Below, piece by piece: positions 61,266 through 64,000 of a stretch of DNA of 64,000 nucleotides. Under the pieces are notes generated by a model. That model was not told where the DNA came from and searched no databases. It saw only the letters and a program-made list of their open reading frames with translations. The DNA is taken from assembly GCF_003412465.1 (NCBI RefSeq), contig NZ_QTJV01000001.1:558001-622000 (forward strand). Reading direction: 5' to 3'. Every line of letters starts with the position of its first letter. The first letter of the stretch is position 1. Source of the DNA: Chitinophaga silvisoli (lineage in GTDB: Bacteria; Bacteroidota; Bacteroidia; Chitinophagales; Chitinophagaceae). The translations under genes were made by a program, and so were the position numbers.

Positions 61266-61387
61266 ACTTATCTATCTCCGGTTATGTGTATAACCGAAGC
61301 CGGAATTAGCACCTTTTCCTCGTTTGTTAAACAAGGTTGGTTGCTAAGGCATCGCAGGGCCAAGTCCCTCCGCCTTTCTGGATAAGT
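61266..61387 (-). promoter_or_regulatory. SAM-I (S-box) riboswitch upstream of metB-hom
   Basis: Read on the minus strand the sequence ACTTATCCAGAAAGGCGGAG, GGACTTGGCCCTGCGATG and CCTTAGCAACC closely follows the S-box core. P1 forms between ACTTATC (61387-61381) and GATAAGT (61272-61266). A further hairpin, CGGTTAT/ATAACCG, is the P4-type arm. High S-adenosylmethionine would favour the terminator at 61194-61227 and shut off metB-hom. The covered gap is 365 nt long (61137-61501), with nothing else recognised in it. Confidence 0.93.
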
Positions 61388-61501
61388 CATGTGTTAAAGA
61401 ACTGGGTGCAAAGTTAATGGTAACTGCATCAGATTTCCAAAAAAAGAAAAATTTGGAAATCTGATTCAGGAAATGCTAAATTTATTAGTAAAGGAAGATG
61501 T

Positions 61502-62803
61502 ATGACCATTGTTCAAATAGCCCCGCTCCTCACAGAGGAGCTGTTCCAATATATTTGGAAGCATCGTTTGTTTACCATTTCCAATTTACATACGATAGAA
61601 GGAGATGCTGTGCAGGTACTTCAACCGGGAGTACTAAACAGTAATGATGGTCCGGATTTCAGCAACGCCAGGTTGCGGATAGGCAATACAATCTGGGCAG
61701 GAAATGTTGAATTACATTTAAAAACGTCTGACTGGTTCAGGCATAATCATCAGCGCGATCTGCGTTATAGGAATGTTATACTGCACGTGGTGTTTGAAAA
61801 CGATCTGGAGGAGAAGACGACGCAGGGAATTCCTGTTTTGGAGTTGCAGTCGGCGATTCCCAAAATGGTGCTGCACAGGTATGCAAAGCTGAAGCACTCA
61901 GGCGATTTTGTGCCCTGTGCGGGGAATGTGGCATCAGTGGAGCGGCTCACGTGGAGAAGCTGGAAAGATCGCCTGCTGGTGGAGCGGATGGAGAAGCGTG
62001 CTGACATGATGAAGGAATGGCTGAAAAAGAGTCATAATAATTGGGAAGAGTGTTGTTACTGGGCTATTGCCTATAGTTATGGGATGCCGGTAAACGGGGA
62101 GGCTTTTCTGAAGCTGGCGCAAAGTCTGCCTTATACAATGCTGATGCGGAATAAACATAATCTTACGCAGCTGGAAGCATTGTTATTTGGTCAGGCGGGT
62201 ATGCTGGATGGGGTGTTTAATGATGAATACCCATTGGACTTGCAGGCAGAATATGCGTTTCTGAAGCGGAAATATCATTTGTTGTCCCTGTTGCCTCATC
62301 AGTGGAGGTGGTTGCGGATGCGGCCTTCATCTTTTCCTTCGGTAAGGCTGGCTAGTCTGGCAGTATTGTTACAGCAGGGGAGGGACCTCTTTGCCCGGCT
62401 GCTGGAGATAAAAGATCTGCAACATTTCCAGCAGGTATTGTTTGTACAGCCGGAAGGTTACTGGAAAGACCATTACAGGTTTGATACACCGGCCGTAATC
62501 ATGCGCCGGCCGGGTATGCTGGTGACAAGGAATGTGATCATCAATAGTATCTTACCCCTGTTATATTTATATGGCAGGGAGAAGGGATTACCGGAATACC
62601 AGGAAAGGGCATTGGGTATGATGGAATCGCTGCCTGCGGAGGAAAACAATATAATGGAGGGTTGGAAAAAGGTCGGAATACAGGCCGGAGATGCTGCCGA
62701 TTCCCAGGCATTGCTGCACCTGAAACAGTATTATTGCGAGGAAAAGCGCTGTTTGCAATGCGCTATAGGATGCAAATTACTTAAGACAGGGATCTCCCTG
62801 TAA
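61502..62803 (+). CDS. DUF2851 family protein
   Basis: The 433-residue protein belongs to the DUF2851 family: LTEELFQYIWKHRLF at the start, then GVLNSNDGPDFSNARLRIG, VELHLKTSDWFRHNH and ILHVVFENDLEEKT. The C-terminal part ends with clustered cysteines (YCEEKRCLQCAIGCKLLK). The function is unknown; the N-terminal part has nuclease-like features in some family descriptions, which I could not verify. It is transcribed alone, divergent from metB. Confidence 0.82.
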   Translation: MTIVQIAPLLTEELFQYIWKHRLFTISNLHTIEGDAVQVLQPGVLNSNDGPDFSNARLRIGNTIWAGNVELHLKTSDWFRHNHQRDLRYRNVILHVVFENDLEEKTTQGIPVLELQSAIPKMVLHRYAKLKHSGDFVPCAGNVASVERLTWRSWKDRLLVERMEKRADMMKEWLKKSHNNWEECCYWAIAYSYGMPVNGEAFLKLAQSLPYTMLMRNKHNLTQLEALLFGQAGMLDGVFNDEYPLDLQAEYAFLKRKYHLLSLLPHQWRWLRMRPSSFPSVRLASLAVLLQQGRDLFARLLEIKDLQHFQQVLFVQPEGYWKDHYRFDTPAVIMRRPGMLVTRNVIINSILPLLYLYGREKGLPEYQERALGMMESLPAEENNIMEGWKKVGIQAGDAADSQALLHLKQYYCEEKRCLQCAIGCKLLKTGISL

Positions 62804-62966
62804 CCATTTTACTCCGAGTGCGTTATATCTAAGGGGAAACGCGGCCGGGGGATAAAAACAAATTTACACATGAAAGAAAAAACGTGTAGGTTTGTAACGA
62901 TAAGTATACCAATATCACGCCCCTTACGTTTATTAGTAATGGTGGGCGATACAGTTAGACTCAGGA

Positions 62967-62974
62967 TACTTTTG
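62967..62974 (+). promoter_or_regulatory. -7 promoter box before the 63046 gene
   Basis: TACTTTTG exactly matches TAnnTTTG; it would give a leader of about 65 nt. A -33 box is not clear. Confidence 0.4.
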
Positions 62975-63045
62975 TTTGTAATTCGTGATGAGGCTGATCA
63001 ATCATATTTTAAATTTACTCCCTTAACAAAAACAAATCTATACAG

Positions 63046-63900
63046 GTGAAAAAATTACACTTATTCTTGCTTTTATTGGTAGTGGCGGGTGGATTGAAGG
63101 CACAGGACAGTACCTCGTCGGTAAAGTCAGGAGTACAGCACAGGGAGCAGAAGAAGTCTAAGCCCGTTGCGACATTTAAAGCGCAGGAAGAATTGGAAAA
63201 CGTGTATGAGCGTGAGTTTTCAGTAGGTGCCCGTCTTAATACTGACGGGTGGAGTGGCTTTCTTGAAAAGGGGTATCGCAGCAGCAGGACCAAGGTGACT
63301 TTCTTCCAGTTTGAATTTGCAGAAAAGAAAGATCCGAAGGAAGATAAGAAATCAGGTGCGATCAAAGGGGTAGATCAATACGGATTTGTATATTCTGAAA
63401 AACCTTATATCTATGGTAAGCAGAATAACTTTTACCAGGTGAAGATCGGTTTAGGTCAGCAAAGACTGATAGGTGGTAAGGCCAATAAAAATGGGGTGCT
63501 GGTGAATGCATTCTATTATGGTGGTCTTTCAATCGGGTTACTGAAACCTTACTATGTAAATGTACTTGACCCGGCAGATGGTGTAACCGTGAAGACCATT
63601 AAATATGGTGAGAGCATAGAGTATAACCAGGCATTCCTGGACAGGGATAAGATAATCGGAGGCGGCGGATTTGGGAAAGGCTGGGGAGAAGTATCTGTAG
63701 CACCCGGTGTACATGCCAAGACAGGGCTCCGTTTTGACTGGGCCAGGTTTAATGAAGTGGTGAGTGCGCTGGAGGTGGGTGTCAACGCTGAATATTACAC
63801 TAAGGACGTAGCTATAATGGTTAATAATGATCCTAAGAAGTTCTTTTTCAATGCTTACATAGCTTTACAGTTTGGTAAGCGCTGGAATAAGAAGAAGTAA
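63046..63900 (+). CDS. Secreted or outer-membrane protein of unknown function
   Basis: The 284-residue product starts with GTG and has a signal peptide (about 1-20, LHLFLLLLVVAGGLKAQ). After a basic spacer, alternating strands end in aromatic residues and the final strand is YIALQFGKRW, which resembles a small outer-membrane beta-barrel. The strands SVGARLNTDGWSGFLEKGYR and VSALEVGVNAEYY support that. There is no known domain. It stands alone and ends at a terminator. Confidence 0.7.
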   Translation: MKKLHLFLLLLVVAGGLKAQDSTSSVKSGVQHREQKKSKPVATFKAQEELENVYEREFSVGARLNTDGWSGFLEKGYRSSRTKVTFFQFEFAEKKDPKEDKKSGAIKGVDQYGFVYSEKPYIYGKQNNFYQVKIGLGQQRLIGGKANKNGVLVNAFYYGGLSIGLLKPYYVNVLDPADGVTVKTIKYGESIEYNQAFLDRDKIIGGGGFGKGWGEVSVAPGVHAKTGLRFDWARFNEVVSALEVGVNAEYYTKDVAIMVNNDPKKFFFNAYIALQFGKRWNKKK

Positions 63901-63917
63901 AAAATGAGAAATAATAT

Positions 63918-63956
63918 AAAAAACGCTTTTGCCTGCTGGTAAAAGCGTTTTTTATT
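63918..63956 (+). terminator. Terminator after the 63046 gene
   Basis: AAAAAACGCTTTT (63918-63930) and AAAAGCGTTTTTT (63941-63953) form a 13-bp stem around a 10-nt loop, followed by T-rich sequence. Confidence 0.88.
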
Positions 63957-64000
63957 TAAGGTAGGGGGAAGGCCCCTTTTTTGTGAAGATTAGCGAATGG

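Overview
The window looks like chromosome of a Bacteroidota bacterium, most likely a Chitinophaga-type member of the Chitinophagaceae. The pointers are promoters of the Bacteroidota form (TTG or TTTG, about 19-20 nt, then TAnnTTTG), start codons with no clear Shine-Dalgarno sequence, a secreted protein with a type B gliding/T9SS C-terminal domain, a secreted carboxypeptidase-regulatory-domain protein, ECF sigma/anti-sigma pairs, and a DAHP synthase fused to chorismate mutase. I saw no tRNA, rRNA, CRISPR, phage or transposase genes; nearly all of the window is ordinary metabolic chromosome.

Layout. 1-3023: the end of an anti-sigma factor, an ECF sigma/anti-sigma pair paralogous to it, and a secreted protein. 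3107-8005: a T9SS-type surface protein, rluD, lipB and a secreted protein. 8113-12691 (minus): alpha-L-fucosidase, beta-hexosaminidase and an ACC deaminase-like enzyme. 12923-21019: a nucleotidyltransferase, then ilvE, ilvD, ilvB, ilvN and ilvA behind an ilvL-like leader-peptide attenuator. 21121-23198: two oxidoreductases. 23303-29114: xylose use (sodium symporter, xylB, xylA, aldose epimerase). 29185-32687: small stress and envelope proteins and a second ECF sigma factor paired with an anti-sigma-like protein that carries a periplasmic trypsin-like protease. 32846-40703: a Phe/Tyr/shikimate operon (pheA, aminotransferase, tyrA, DAHP synthase-chorismate mutase, aroB, aroA, aroC) preceded by two attenuators in series. 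40832-49554: FKBP isomerase, CocE-type hydrolase, MmcQ/YjbR, a membrane protein, gcvP, a Cys-cluster protein and an MFS exporter. 49839-58641: tail-specific protease, SirB1-like protein, topA, a DUF2520 protein, a KdsC-like phosphatase, a UbiA-type prenyltransferase and maf. 58726-61387 (minus): a SAM-I riboswitch, metB and hom. 61502-63900: a DUF2851 protein and a secreted protein.

The most interesting signal is regulatory and lies in short reading frames between genes. Three unlabelled peptides have the build of attenuator leaders. A 37-residue peptide with an Ile/Thr/Leu/Val run lies before ilvE. A 20-residue peptide (10 aromatic residues in a 12-residue stretch, including Trp) and a 26-residue peptide (12 aromatic in 14) lie one after the other before pheA. 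Each is followed by an intrinsic terminator, and in each the 3' end of the leader can pair with the terminator's first arm. The aromatic operon would thus pass two amino-acid checkpoints in series from one promoter. With the SAM riboswitch before metB-hom, three amino-acid pathways here appear to be controlled by premature termination, each answering to its own product.

A second unexplained feature is a family of about 105-bp palindromic repeats with 19-bp terminal inverted repeats (19637-19744 and 40718-40820), with a compact relative acting as a terminator at 25013-25048. All assignments come from reading the sequence and from knowledge of families; no database search was run.
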